Positions 1 through 11,930 of a stretch of 64,000 bases of DNA are shown one piece after another; the stretch's first letter is position 1, and each line of letters begins with the position of its first letter. The stretch is from NCBI GenBank assembly GCA_031282355.1, contig JAITDW010000001.1:178893-242892 (forward strand), in the 5' to 3' direction. Below the pieces are notes generated by a model. That model made no database searches. It had not been told where the DNA came from and worked only from the letters and a program-made list of their open reading frames with translations. The DNA comes from Candidatus Endomicrobiellum neotermitis. Lineage in GTDB: Bacteria; Elusimicrobiota; Endomicrobiia; Endomicrobiales; Endomicrobiaceae. Made by a program: the position numbers and the translations under genes.

Positions 1-1173
<1,173 letters not shown>

Positions 1174-1182
1174 TTATAAACG

Positions 1183-1602
1183 CTACTCCACAATTTTTTG
1201 AGTTCTTATAATTTTGAGTTTATCCAGAACACCGTTTATAAATTTACTTGAATCTTTCGTTGAAAATTTTTTAGAAATTTCTACAGCTTCGTTTATTATG
1301 ACATTAACAGAAATATCTGGGGTAGCCATAATTTCATACGTTGCAAGACGTATGATGTTACGGTCAACTACAGCCATTCTCTCGAGTTCCCAATTTTTAG
1401 TATACAGATTAATAAAAAAATCTATGTTCTGTTTATTTTCACAAACTCCCTTGAATAAATTTATTGCGAATATTTTATAAGATTCACGTTTAGGTAAATA
1501 TTCACTCAAGTAGTTACATACATCATCAAACTTAATAGCACAATTATCTAACATATATAGCATTCTCAATGAACATTCCCTTGCTTCTCTCCTAGTACTC
1601 AT
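1183..1602 (-). CDS. nusB: Transcription antitermination factor NusB
   Basis: 139 aa, starts STRREARECSLRMLYML; ...AVVDRNIIRLATYEI...VIINEAVEISKKFSTKDSSKFINGVLDKL is typical of NusB. Confidence 0.92.
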   Translation of the reverse strand: MSTRREARECSLRMLYMLDNCAIKFDDVCNYLSEYLPKRESYKIFAINLFKGVCENKQNIDFFINLYTKNWELERMAVVDRNIIRLATYEIMATPDISVNVIINEAVEISKKFSTKDSSKFINGVLDKLKIIRTQKIVE

Positions 1603-2150
1603 AAATTCAATACCATAAACACTGTTTAATATTATATTTTTATAATTGACATAAAATTTTACAAAAAAATAAATTGAGCATTTAATATTTTTATATGCTA
1701 CATAAAAATTAAAGCAAAAATATTAAGAAATTCCAATTTTAAACTTTATTTGAGGTTGTTTTGATAATAATGTATTACAAAGTTATAAGTAAAATTTTTT
1801 GAAGTAATAAAAAGAAGAGTAGTTTCAGTATAAATATCTGCACTATCAGATTAGGATTAATAGCATAGTAAATATTCTAAATACTTCATCATCTTAAACA
1901 CTAAATTTAATCTGCATAAAACAAGTAATATTATTTTTATTTCTTAAAATTATTTGTAAAAACAGCTCTTTCTTCAGTCAAATTTATTTTTTTAGATAAA
2001 AAACACTGCATCCTTAAACATGTTATTATCATTAAATAACTCCATTAAATATGTTTTTTAAACATACATTTACACTCACTTTATCACAAATCTAAAAAAC
2101 ATTTGAAAAAAAACAAACTTTAACACTATTATAAAATTTAACTACTATAA

Positions 2151-2236
2151 CGGAGAGAGAGGGATTTGAACCCTCGATAGAATATCTCTATAATAGTTTT
2201 CAAGACTATCGCCTTAAGCCACTCGGCCATCTCTCC
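2151..2236 (-). tRNA. tRNA-Ser(TGA)
   Basis: Minus strand GGAGAGATGGCCGAGTGGCTTAAGGCGATAGTCTTGAAAACTAT...GGGTTCAAATCCCTCTCTCTCC; anticodon loop CTTGAAA; long variable arm. Confidence 0.95.
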
Positions 2237-2260
2237 TATACAAATAATTTCAAAGTCAAA

Positions 2261-5200
2261 TTAAGGTAGTAAGTTGCTAGTTGTTACACATTGTAACTTT
2301 ACTGAATCTTTAGATCCTATCACTGTCTCAACAGCATTTACAAAACTATCTGAATAGTCCGACATATATCCAGTTTCTACAGAAAAAACGCCATACATTA
2401 GATCTTCTAAATCTAAATAAACTTTTACTTTACCTTTATGTATGTTTAAAATTTTTTTCAATTTTTCACTTAAGGTATCATTACACGTTGTAGCAACAAG
2501 TTTTATATGTATTTCGTATCTTAATGGAAATTTTTTTTTTGCTTCATCTATTGTTATTATGCCTTCAACTATTATTTCTGTTTGACTTTGCAAACCTGTC
2601 AGTCTACCCTTCATAATTACAACATTATTGGGAATTAGATAATCACAAAATTTCTCAAAATTTTTAGGAAAAAGTACTGCATCGACACTTCCGTATAAAT
2701 CTTCTATTTTAAATTTTGCATAAGTTTTTCTCTGTGCTTTTGAAATAAGTTTTTTTATGGAAGTTACCATACCTGCAATATGTACAATTTGACCTGTTTT
2801 AAAACTAAGGTCCTCTTTAATTTTGTGAAGTTGATTAGAATTATAATCTGAATAAGCAGCAATTTCTTTCATTTTTTTATCCAACGGGTGTCCTGAAAGA
2901 TAAAAACCTAAAACATCCTTTTCAAAATTTAATGCCCAAAATTGTTCTAACGGTTTCACTTCTTTTAAAAATAACACAGAGCTAAAGTTTTCTAAACTAC
3001 CAAAAAGAGATCCTTGCAATGATTCTTTATTTTGTTTTATTTTTAAAGCATTATTGACAGATAAATTTAAATTTCGTATCAAAACAGCTCTTATTAAGAG
3101 TTTATCACTGCCAAAACAATCAAAAACTCCTGCTTTTATAAGATTTTCTAATGCTTTCTTATTAACAACTTTTAGATCTATTTTAGATAAAAAATCATCC
3201 CAATTCTTGAATTGTCCATTTGCAATTCTTGCTTGCTCAATCGACTTACTTACACTCTCACCTACATTTTTTATTGCAAGTAACCCAAATCGTATATTTT
3301 CATTTTCTATACTAAACTCTCCTTTAGAGTGCTGTATATCAGGTGGTAATATTTTAATGCCGAAAAGCGACATATCATCTAAATACATCAGAAATTTATT
3401 TTTACCATCATCTTTCATCGTAGAACGATTAATCTCACTATTAAGTAAAGCTGTAAAATATTCTAAAGGATAATTAGCTTTCAAGTAAGCTGTTTTATAA
3501 GAAATCATACCATAAGCTGCTGAATGAGATTTATTAAATCCGTATCCAGCAAATGCTACAATATTATTAAATATTTTTACTGCAATTTTTTTTGCAATCC
3601 CATTTTTTTTAGCACCATTTATGAATTTTTCTCTTTGTTTTTCTATAACTTCAGGTATTTTTTTACTCATAGCCTTGCGTAAATTATCAGCTTCTCCAGG
3701 AGTAAAATTTGCAAGTTCTACAGACATTTTCATTACCTGCTCTTGGTATAGTATAACACCATATGTATCTTTTAATATAGACTCTTGCAGAGGATGATCA
3801 TAAATTATTTTTGTTTTGCCATGTTTGCGATTTACAAAATCATCCAGCATTCCAGATCCCATTGGGCCTGGACGATATAAAGCAATTAAAGCTATTATGT
3901 CATTTATATTACTAGGTGCTAGTTTTACTATTAGATCCCTCATTCCTTTACTTTCAAGTTGAAATATACCCATAGTTTTAGCTTCGCTAAGCATGTTGTA
4001 AGTTTTTTTATCATCCAGAGGAATGCTACCTAAATCAAATGATTTGTTCTTTTGTATAAGCTTGGCGCTTTCATCAATAATTGTCAATGTCCTTAAACCC
4101 AAAAAATCAACTTTTAAAAGCCCAAGTTGGGATAAAACTATACCATCGTATTGAGTTATTATAACACCTTTAATCCCTTTTGCTCTTGCGAGTGGAGAGT
4201 AATTTGTAATTTCTTCATTTGCCATAACCATCCCTGCAGCATGCACTCCAGTATGTCTTTTTAAACCCTCAAGTTTTTGAGAAATTTTTATAAGTTTTGC
4301 AATTCTTGAGCTTGTTTCTATAAGCTTTGATAACTCTGTTGAAGTTTCCAATGCTTCAGAAATATTTACACCGCTATACGATGGTATAAATTTTGCAATG
4401 TTATTTGATTCCGTTGCTGTAAACCCCATAACTCTTGCTACATCCTTTATTACTAATTTTGCTTGCATTGATCCAAATGTTATAATTTGAGCACATTTTT
4501 CCTCGCCATATTTTTGACGCACGTATTTTATAACTTCATCTCGCCCTGAATCAGCAAAATCTATATCTAAATCTGGCATTGAACATCTTTCAGGGTTTAA
4601 AAATCTCTCAAATAACAATCCATATTTTAAAGGACAAATATCTGTCACACCCAAAACATATGCCACCATAGAACCAGCTCCAGATCCTCTACCAGGCCCT
4701 ACTTGAATGCTATGATCCTTAGCATATCTAACAAAATCTGAAACTATTAAAAAATATGAAGCAAATCCCATTTTATTAATGATAGAAAGCTCTTGTTTTA
4801 ATCTTATATTATGCTCTGGTGAAATCACAGAATATCTTGCGTGAAGTCCTTTGCTACAGAGTGCTTCGAGATATTCCATATCAGAGCTATATTCTTTTGG
4901 GACTACAAATTTTGGTAAAAGTAATTTATTCATAGGAATTTCAAGATTAATCTTTTCAGCAATTGCTATAGTATTTTTAATAGCTTCTGGTATGTAGTAA
5001 AACGTTTTAATCATATCTTCGGCACTACGATAATAAAAAAGATCAGATTGAAAGCGTAATCTTCTAATATCACTTAACATCTTACCTGTACCAATACAAA
5101 GTAAAATGTCATGAATTTCAAAATCTTCTCTTTTTAAAAAATGACAGTCATTCGTAGCAACAATTGGAATTAAAGTATTTTTTGATAAATCTATTAGTTT

Positions 5201-5788
5201 AGGAATTATTTTTTTTTGTTTTTCAAGGCCATTATCCATAATTTCTATATAAAAATTATCAACACCAAAAATATCACGATATTTTATGGCAGCATCTCGT
5301 GCTTCTTTTGTATTATTATTGAGTAAAAAAGTCTGAATTTCACCTGCTAGACACCCAGAAAGAGCAACTAATCCTTTGCTATATTTTTCTAAAATATCTT
5401 TATCAACACGTGGTTTATAATAAAATCCTTCTGTAAATCCTATACTTACTATGTGCATAAGATTTTGATATCCTTCAAAATCTTTAGCTAGTAATGTTAA
5501 ATGATTATACTTGGTACCATATTCAGCACTTTTATCAAAGCGAGATTTTGCAGCAACGTAAACTTCGCAACCTATTATAGGTTTTATACCGCTCTGCTTT
5601 GCTGCCCAATAAAATTCCATAGCACCGTACATATTCCCATGATCAGTAATGGCAAGAGCAGGCATTTTATAGTCACTTATAATATTAAACAGCTCACCTG
5701 GATTACCTTTGTTATCTATGATTCTACACGCACCATCAAGTAAAGAATATTCTGTGTGATTGTGTAGGTGTACAAATTCTACAGTCAT
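2261..5788 (-). CDS. dnaE: DNA polymerase III subunit alpha
   Basis: 1175 aa; PHP domain FVHLHNHTEYSLLDGA; PDLDIDFAD catalytic motif; VGPGRGSGAGSMVAY; C-terminal OB-fold region. Confidence 0.97.
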   Translation of the reverse strand: MTVEFVHLHNHTEYSLLDGACRIIDNKGNPGELFNIISDYKMPALAITDHGNMYGAMEFYWAAKQSGIKPIIGCEVYVAAKSRFDKSAEYGTKYNHLTLLAKDFEGYQNLMHIVSIGFTEGFYYKPRVDKDILEKYSKGLVALSGCLAGEIQTFLLNNNTKEARDAAIKYRDIFGVDNFYIEIMDNGLEKQKKIIPKLIDLSKNTLIPIVATNDCHFLKREDFEIHDILLCIGTGKMLSDIRRLRFQSDLFYYRSAEDMIKTFYYIPEAIKNTIAIAEKINLEIPMNKLLLPKFVVPKEYSSDMEYLEALCSKGLHARYSVISPEHNIRLKQELSIINKMGFASYFLIVSDFVRYAKDHSIQVGPGRGSGAGSMVAYVLGVTDICPLKYGLLFERFLNPERCSMPDLDIDFADSGRDEVIKYVRQKYGEEKCAQIITFGSMQAKLVIKDVARVMGFTATESNNIAKFIPSYSGVNISEALETSTELSKLIETSSRIAKLIKISQKLEGLKRHTGVHAAGMVMANEEITNYSPLARAKGIKGVIITQYDGIVLSQLGLLKVDFLGLRTLTIIDESAKLIQKNKSFDLGSIPLDDKKTYNMLSEAKTMGIFQLESKGMRDLIVKLAPSNINDIIALIALYRPGPMGSGMLDDFVNRKHGKTKIIYDHPLQESILKDTYGVILYQEQVMKMSVELANFTPGEADNLRKAMSKKIPEVIEKQREKFINGAKKNGIAKKIAVKIFNNIVAFAGYGFNKSHSAAYGMISYKTAYLKANYPLEYFTALLNSEINRSTMKDDGKNKFLMYLDDMSLFGIKILPPDIQHSKGEFSIENENIRFGLLAIKNVGESVSKSIEQARIANGQFKNWDDFLSKIDLKVVNKKALENLIKAGVFDCFGSDKLLIRAVLIRNLNLSVNNALKIKQNKESLQGSLFGSLENFSSVLFLKEVKPLEQFWALNFEKDVLGFYLSGHPLDKKMKEIAAYSDYNSNQLHKIKEDLSFKTGQIVHIAGMVTSIKKLISKAQRKTYAKFKIEDLYGSVDAVLFPKNFEKFCDYLIPNNVVIMKGRLTGLQSQTEIIVEGIITIDEAKKKFPLRYEIHIKLVATTCNDTLSEKLKKILNIHKGKVKVYLDLEDLMYGVFSVETGYMSDYSDSFVNAVETVIGSKDSVKLQCVTTSNLLP

Positions 5789-5895
5789 AAAAATCCCTAT
5801 TTTTTAATTTTATGTATAAACCGATAATCCTTATTACATTAAAACACAGCAGTACAAATATTTTTTTTGAACTGTTAAATTTTTTTGCAAGGTGA

Positions 5896-6579
5896 TTAAT
5901 TTTGTCTTATTTCAATAGCTTTTTTTGCTAAAAAATCAACTTTTTCATTTTTTGTGTTACCAGTGTGACTTTTCACATAACGCCATTCAATTATTATGTG
6001 AGTTTTAAGAATAAACTCTACGTATTCTTTTGAGGTATTATTCTTAGCTTTCCACTCAGCAGTTATAAATTTTTCTACACCATAATAATCATAATTGATT
6101 CTTATCTTTTTAATAGCGTTTTTTTGACACCATTTTATTGCTTCGATTACAGATTTTAGTTCTCCACTAAATTGTCTAAATTGTACATCAGAAACAACCC
6201 CTGAAAGTTCAGCTTTAATTTCATCACCTAAGTAAATAATAACTCCATATCCTACGGTACCAGAAATATAAGAACCATCAACAAATACTTCGTAAATACC
6301 ACTTTCTGCTGGATAAGTGAAAAACCCATTTGTTTGATCCCAGACTGAGTCAATAACAGTACTAATATTAGTATTATTTAATTGTTTTTTTAAAGAGAAA
6401 ATATTTTTTGTAGGTTTATAGTAAATTAACAAACTACCATATTTACCAACATTGAGTTTAACTACATAATCTTTAAAAGAATCACTCCCAAAAGTAGCAT
6501 GTATATTCCGTTTTTCAAGACTTTTTTGAAATTCAAAAGCCTTATTTTTTAATTCATTTTTATACAATGTTTTTTTCAT
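5896..6579 (-). CDS. RNase H family protein with an N-terminal ~90-aa extension
   Basis: C-terminal half: YEVFVDGSY, GELKSVIEAI, HTGNTKNEKVDFLAKKA correspond to the RNase HI acidic active-site motifs. The N-terminal part is not assigned. Confidence 0.8.
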   Translation of the reverse strand: MKKTLYKNELKNKAFEFQKSLEKRNIHATFGSDSFKDYVVKLNVGKYGSLLIYYKPTKNIFSLKKQLNNTNISTVIDSVWDQTNGFFTYPAESGIYEVFVDGSYISGTVGYGVIIYLGDEIKAELSGVVSDVQFRQFSGELKSVIEAIKWCQKNAIKKIRINYDYYGVEKFITAEWKAKNNTSKEYVEFILKTHIIIEWRYVKSHTGNTKNEKVDFLAKKAIEIRQN

Positions 6580-6604
6580 TTTTTTATCTTTTAATTTTTT
6601 GAGA

Positions 6605-7786
6605 TCAATTTGTATCTTTTAAGAGTTCCTTAGGTATTTCCTTTTTAGCGTGAGCTCCAAGATCCTTCAATTTTTGAGCTCTCTCTATGAGGCTATCACC
6701 TCTTTTATCAGAAAAAGAAAGCCTTTTAATTGCTTCTTGAGTTTTATTTCTAGCCTCATATATCTTTCTATCGGCTTCTATCAAAGTTTGAACAAAAACT
6801 ACAAATTTATCGTAAAGGTTACCTCCATGCTTTGCTATCTCAAAAACATTTTTTTTCTGATTCTCTTGACGCCAGATATATTCTACAGTTTTTAGCGTAG
6901 CTAAAAGAGTTGACGGTGTGACGAGTACTATATTTTTTTTAAAAGCATAAGCAACAATATCAGGTTTATCAATTAACGCAACTGAAACTGCTCCTTCTAT
7001 AGGTACAAACATCAAAACATACTCAGGTTGATTAAGTCCAGTTAAAGTAGTATAGTCTTTCAGTGCAAGCTCATCAATGTGCTTTTTTATGCTAACAGAA
7101 TGCTCCTTTAAGTAAATTTTTTTTTCAGTTTCGCTACGTGAGTTATAATACCTTTCATAAGCACTGAGTGAGGTCTTTGCATCTATTGCGATATGTTTTT
7201 CTTCAGGTAAGATTATTATATAGTCTGGTATTTTATTTTCCTCATCACCTTTAAACTGTTTTTGAGACAGATAATTTACACCTCTAATCATTCCAACATA
7301 TTCAAAGATTCTTTCAATACTCAATTCCCCCCACATCCCTTGAAATTTATTATCTCCTTTCAGGGCACTCGCAAGATTATTAGCTTCATCACTTATTTGT
7401 TTGTTAAGAGTTATCAATTTTCCTAATTCATTTTGAAGTCCAGACATTTTTTCAGCTTCGTAAATTTGAAAAGCCTCAATTTTACTTCTAAATTCATCAA
7501 TTTTTACTTTAAAAGGCATTATTACACTTTCAAAAGAATCTCTACTAAAACCAGCAATTTTAGATTTATTTTCATCTAATATTTTCGAAGCAATACTTTC
7601 AAATTCACCCTTTAAGCTGCAACTTAGTTTTGAATATTCAGAAGTACTTTCCAAAAGGTCTTTTATTTTTTGATCTTTTATGGCATTATCTTTTGAAATA
7701 GAAATGTATTTAAAAATTGATAAAGAAGCACCAATTGAAACTCCAATAACAAACAACAATATAGAGTTTAATATATCCATAGTCAC
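6605..7786 (-). CDS. rmuC: DNA recombination protein RmuC
   Basis: 393 aa; N-terminal TM, coiled coil, then GDNKFQGMWGELSIERIFEYVGM and PDYIIILPEEKHIAIDAKTSLSAYERYY, conserved RmuC blocks. Confidence 0.93.
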   Translation of the reverse strand: MTMDILNSILLFVIGVSIGASLSIFKYISISKDNAIKDQKIKDLLESTSEYSKLSCSLKGEFESIASKILDENKSKIAGFSRDSFESVIMPFKVKIDEFRSKIEAFQIYEAEKMSGLQNELGKLITLNKQISDEANNLASALKGDNKFQGMWGELSIERIFEYVGMIRGVNYLSQKQFKGDEENKIPDYIIILPEEKHIAIDAKTSLSAYERYYNSRSETEKKIYLKEHSVSIKKHIDELALKDYTTLTGLNQPEYVLMFVPIEGAVSVALIDKPDIVAYAFKKNIVLVTPSTLLATLKTVEYIWRQENQKKNVFEIAKHGGNLYDKFVVFVQTLIEADRKIYEARNKTQEAIKRLSFSDKRGDSLIERAQKLKDLGAHAKKEIPKELLKDTN

Positions 7787-7992
7787 TATTTTTAAGCTCC
7801 TTTATATTAGTGAGAATACAAGAGCAATTATAATACCTCACAATGTAAGTGAAATACTTTTTTACACTCTAGTTGTAAAAAAACACATCAGTTTCATGCA
7901 GGACTTACTTTTTACATAAATTCATTAACGTTTACACTACAATAAACATCAGCATATTTTACATCAAGTATTAAAAAAGAACAAAATTATTT

Positions 7993-8880
7993 CTAATTTT
8001 TAGCACAAATTTCCTTGTAGTTACAGTATTTACAAAAAAACACATTATTTGTTAATGGGAATTCTAGTTTTACCTTAGGAATGTTCTTCTCTATATCTAC
8101 AAGGTATCTACACATATTTTCGGTTTCATTCAGCACAGTGTTAGTAAATTCAGTAATTGCATCATTTTCTATTTTGACGTTTTTTTCACGATATTGTGGA
8201 TGAAGATAAACTATCATAGGAATTATATCATATGCTTCTTTATTAAAGTGACAATTTGCCCATAAAGAGTATCCAGTAAGTTGTCTTGAATGCTTCTCTT
8301 CATCAGGTTTACCAGTTTTCCAATCTATAATGCATATTTTATCTCCTATTGGGAATAAAAAATCTACCTTACAAAAAAATTTACAACCATTAATCCATGT
8401 TTCGCCAAAATTTTTTGGTTCTATAATCCATTTAGAACTCTGATAAATAGCATTTTTTTCAATCCATTCAAATCTTGCACTGTCAAGAAATTTTTTCAAT
8501 ATCATTTCTATTTTTTCATAAACATCATAAGCTGAAACTACCTCTTTGTAGTAGTAGTGTTCAAAAAATGTTTTTGAGTTGCAGTACTTTTTTGTTACGT
8601 CGAAAGAATATTTAAAAAACTTACTCTTGTTAAGAGGTTTTGTGCTTATTTGATATCTCTTAAGCATATCTCTTATGACATCGTGTACAATGTTACCAAC
8701 TTCTAATGCTTTAGAAGTCAAACTTTTTAGAAACTGTATTTTTTCAAAAGAAACATCATTATCGAATTTTGCGTAGTAATCATAAAAGTATTGTCGCTTG
8801 CAGTTTAAAAATTTATCATATCTTGAAATTGACCAACCTAAACCACCAGTATGTGAAGTTTTTTTAATATCATCAACCAC
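7993..8880 (-). CDS. PD-(D/E)XK nuclease superfamily protein (AddB/RecB/Cas4-like), probable Fe-S cluster
   Basis: GWSISRYDKFLNCKRQYFYDYY; KVDFLF...CIIDWKTGK; RQLTGYSLWA; C-terminal FFCKYCNYKEICAKN (C-x2-C-x5-C plus the upstream Cys in LNCKRQ). Confidence 0.82.
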   Translation of the reverse strand: MVDDIKKTSHTGGLGWSISRYDKFLNCKRQYFYDYYAKFDNDVSFEKIQFLKSLTSKALEVGNIVHDVIRDMLKRYQISTKPLNKSKFFKYSFDVTKKYCNSKTFFEHYYYKEVVSAYDVYEKIEMILKKFLDSARFEWIEKNAIYQSSKWIIEPKNFGETWINGCKFFCKVDFLFPIGDKICIIDWKTGKPDEEKHSRQLTGYSLWANCHFNKEAYDIIPMIVYLHPQYREKNVKIENDAITEFTNTVLNETENMCRYLVDIEKNIPKVKLEFPLTNNVFFCKYCNYKEICAKN

Positions 8881-9254
8881 AGATATAATCTCCTTATTTT
8901 CAATGTTTGTATTTGGTGAAAAAAACCTTGAAATATAAGTAATTGCATCTCAGGTTTTTTCAATAAATTATCTCTATTTTGTCTAGCTGTTTTGAAAAAT
9001 AATCAGATACCACGTATTTATTAAAGTTATGAAATATGAAACAATGACTACAATTGCAAAATCAAAACAATGACAATCTGAAACAATATTATACTTCTTC
9101 ATTATACTTCTTTTTTTGTTTTATTACGAATAAAAATTTTGTTGTAATGGAAATTTGTTAAGTGATTAGCAAAAATGATTCCCACACATACATTTTACTG
9201 ACGTAGTAATCCTTATATTGCTTTAAAGTAAAAATTTTAGTATAGTCTTCCGTC

Positions 9255-11906
9255 ATGAGCAAAGAATCGCTAAGTATCAAGTCAGAATTTTTGAGTTTTT
9301 TTAAGGATAAAGGTTGTATTGTTGTCCCGTCGGATTCTCTTGTTTCCAATGGAGATAAAACGCTCCTTTTCACTTCTGCTGGTATGGTACAGTTTAAACA
9401 GCATTTTTTACAACAAAGTGAAAATTTACTCACAAAAGCCACAAGTTGTCAGAAGTGTTTTAGAACTTCAGATATTGACCAAGTAGGTTTTACTACAAGA
9501 CACCTCACTTTTTTCGAAATGCTTGGTAATTTTTCTTTTGGAAGCTATTTCAAAGAAGAAGCTATATGTTGGGCGTGGGAATTCTTAACACAAAAAATGT
9601 TTTTACCTGCAAATAAACTCTATGTAACCGTACATGAAAGTGATGATGAAGCAAGCGCTTTGTGGCAAAAAATTATTCCATTAAGCAGGATTATAAAAAT
9701 GGATGATAAAACTAATTTTTGGAGTATGGGCGATATAGGTCTATGTGGTCCGTGTTCAGAAATTTTAATGGATCTTGGTAATACATCAGGATGTGGTAAA
9801 TCTTCATGCAATCCTAAATGTGGGTGTGATAGGTATCTCGAAATATGGAATCTCGTGTTTATGCAGTTTATAAAACAAGATGATGGAACTTTAAAAAATC
9901 TTCCAAAAAAAAGTATAGATACTGGCATGGGACTCGAAAGACTTATTTTAGCAATAAATGGCAAAAAAAATATTTTTGATACTGATTTGTTTATACCTAT
10001 AATAGAGGATATATCAGAAATTTTTAAAATAAGATACAAAAAATATGACATGTCAAGACTTAGAGCAATTGCAGATCATGCAAGAGCAATAACTTTTTTA
10101 ATTTTAGATGGCGTCATGCCATCAAATGATGGGCGAGGGTACGTTTTAAGAAAAATTTTAAGAAGAGTGCTTAGATATAGTAAATTTTACGGATATAAAA
10201 ATAAGTTCATGGGTAAACTCATATCAACAGTGTTTAAGGTTATGGAACCAGAATATCCAGAACTTCACTCAAGATTAAATAGCGTACAATCCATTGTAGA
10301 GATTGAAGAAGAAAAATTTTTAGAAACTATTAATTCTGGCTCCATGGTACTTTCTAAGATTATGAAATCTTACAAGTCAGAAGGTGTAAAAATTATTTCA
10401 GGAAGAGATGTTTTCAAACTTTACGACACTTATGGATTTCCTTGTGATTTAACCAAAGAAATTGCTCATGAAAATGGGATGATGATTGATGAAATTGGAT
10501 TTAAAGATGAGCAAAATGTTGCACATGAAAAATCATGTAATACATGGAATAAATCAAAAGAAAAAAATGCATTTTTTTATTTAATGATTCATGAGAAAGT
10601 TGGCAATACAGTATTTACTGGATATGATAGTTATGTAAGTAATGGAAAAGTTTTAGCTTTGATAAAAAATGGAAAAAAAGTCGATAAGCTGATTGCTGGT
10701 GACGAATGTGAAATTATTTTGTCTAAATCTTCATTTTATGCTCAGTCAGGAGGTCAAAATTCAGATAAAGGGAAAATGCTTGTAAAAAATTTTTCTGAAA
10801 TCATTGTTGAAAATGTTTTTAAACCAGTAGGCGAGTTATTCGTGCACAGAGCAAGAGTTATAAAAGGTATTGTAGAAATTAACGATGAAGTGTTAACAAT
10901 TGTTGACGTCAAATATAGAGAACAAATTGCAAGACATCACACGTCAACTCATCTGTTGCATGGAGCACTCAGAGAATTTTTTGGTGAACATGTAAACCAA
11001 GTTGGTTCTTTAGTAACAAGTGACTATCTTCGTTTCGATTTTACTAGTCTTTTTGCAACTAAAATTGAAGATTTAGTTAAAATAGAAAACAAATTAAATT
11101 CAATTATAAGAGCGAATTCTGAAGTAATCGTCGAAACCATGGAAATATCACAGGCACAAAAAGCTGGTGCAATGGCACTATTTGGAGAAAAATACGGCAA
11201 TTTAGTAAGAACTGTTTCCATAAAAAGTAGCAATAGTAACGATATTTATTCAATTGAATTATGTTGCGGAACACACGTCAAACGAACAGGTGACATAGGT
11301 ATTTTCAAGATTATATCAGAATCAGCTGTTGCTGCAGGAATAAGACGTATAAGGGCAGTTGCAGGTATAGCAGGAGAAAATTATATTTTAAGCGAAGAAT
11401 CTACAATAATAGAAATATCTAAAATCCTAAACGTTTCTAAAAATAATGTTGTAGAAAAAGTACGAAAATATGTCATCGATTATAACACGCTTAAAAGTAA
11501 ATTGAATGTGCTTGAGAATAATTTATTGTTATCGAAAATTGACTTTTACGCTAAAAGATTAGAAAATGTTAATGGGATAAATTTCTTACCTATTACGATG
11601 AAAGATGTAGATGTCAAAACATTAAAGCAAATGGCGAACAAATTAAAAATAAAATTAAAGTCTGCAGTTTTATTACTATTATCGGAAAATAAAGATAATG
11701 TTGTATGTTTTATAGTATCTATTACACCAGATTATTTAAAAATGGGAATAAATGCTAATGAAATTGCTAAGGCTTTTGCTACAGATATAAGCGGTTACAG
11801 TGGAGGTAGGTTTGATTTTGCACAGGGAGGTTCAAAAAATCTATCAAATTTAAACTGCGCTATAAAAAATTTTCCGAAATATTTTAATGTTTTTACTAAG
11901 CAGTAA
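9255..11906 (+). CDS. alaS: Alanyl-tRNA synthetase
   Basis: 883 aa; FTSAGMVQFK, CQKCFRTSDIDQVG, RHHTSTHLLHGALR, CCGTHVKRTGDIG motifs. Confidence 0.98.
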   Translation: MSKESLSIKSEFLSFFKDKGCIVVPSDSLVSNGDKTLLFTSAGMVQFKQHFLQQSENLLTKATSCQKCFRTSDIDQVGFTTRHLTFFEMLGNFSFGSYFKEEAICWAWEFLTQKMFLPANKLYVTVHESDDEASALWQKIIPLSRIIKMDDKTNFWSMGDIGLCGPCSEILMDLGNTSGCGKSSCNPKCGCDRYLEIWNLVFMQFIKQDDGTLKNLPKKSIDTGMGLERLILAINGKKNIFDTDLFIPIIEDISEIFKIRYKKYDMSRLRAIADHARAITFLILDGVMPSNDGRGYVLRKILRRVLRYSKFYGYKNKFMGKLISTVFKVMEPEYPELHSRLNSVQSIVEIEEEKFLETINSGSMVLSKIMKSYKSEGVKIISGRDVFKLYDTYGFPCDLTKEIAHENGMMIDEIGFKDEQNVAHEKSCNTWNKSKEKNAFFYLMIHEKVGNTVFTGYDSYVSNGKVLALIKNGKKVDKLIAGDECEIILSKSSFYAQSGGQNSDKGKMLVKNFSEIIVENVFKPVGELFVHRARVIKGIVEINDEVLTIVDVKYREQIARHHTSTHLLHGALREFFGEHVNQVGSLVTSDYLRFDFTSLFATKIEDLVKIENKLNSIIRANSEVIVETMEISQAQKAGAMALFGEKYGNLVRTVSIKSSNSNDIYSIELCCGTHVKRTGDIGIFKIISESAVAAGIRRIRAVAGIAGENYILSEESTIIEISKILNVSKNNVVEKVRKYVIDYNTLKSKLNVLENNLLLSKIDFYAKRLENVNGINFLPITMKDVDVKTLKQMANKLKIKLKSAVLLLLSENKDNVVCFIVSITPDYLKMGINANEIAKAFATDISGYSGGRFDFAQGGSKNLSNLNCAIKNFPKYFNVFTKQ

Positions 11907-11930
11907 AAGATAAAAACTGGAGGTTAAAGA

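Noticed and set aside
3054-3473. Plus-strand ORF inside dnaE (and similar antisense ORFs, e.g. 1214-1480, 5501-5743, 9620-10051, 17080-17376, 22285-22665, 39... region, 49441-49758, 55439-55693)
   Set aside because: They lie antisense to strongly conserved genes, have no recognisable motifs, and are expected from codon bias in an AT-rich genome.
9088-9112. Near-tandem attatacttcttc/attatacttcttt upstream of alaS
   Set aside because: Short low-complexity duplication with no symmetry; no T-box or other leader hallmark seen.
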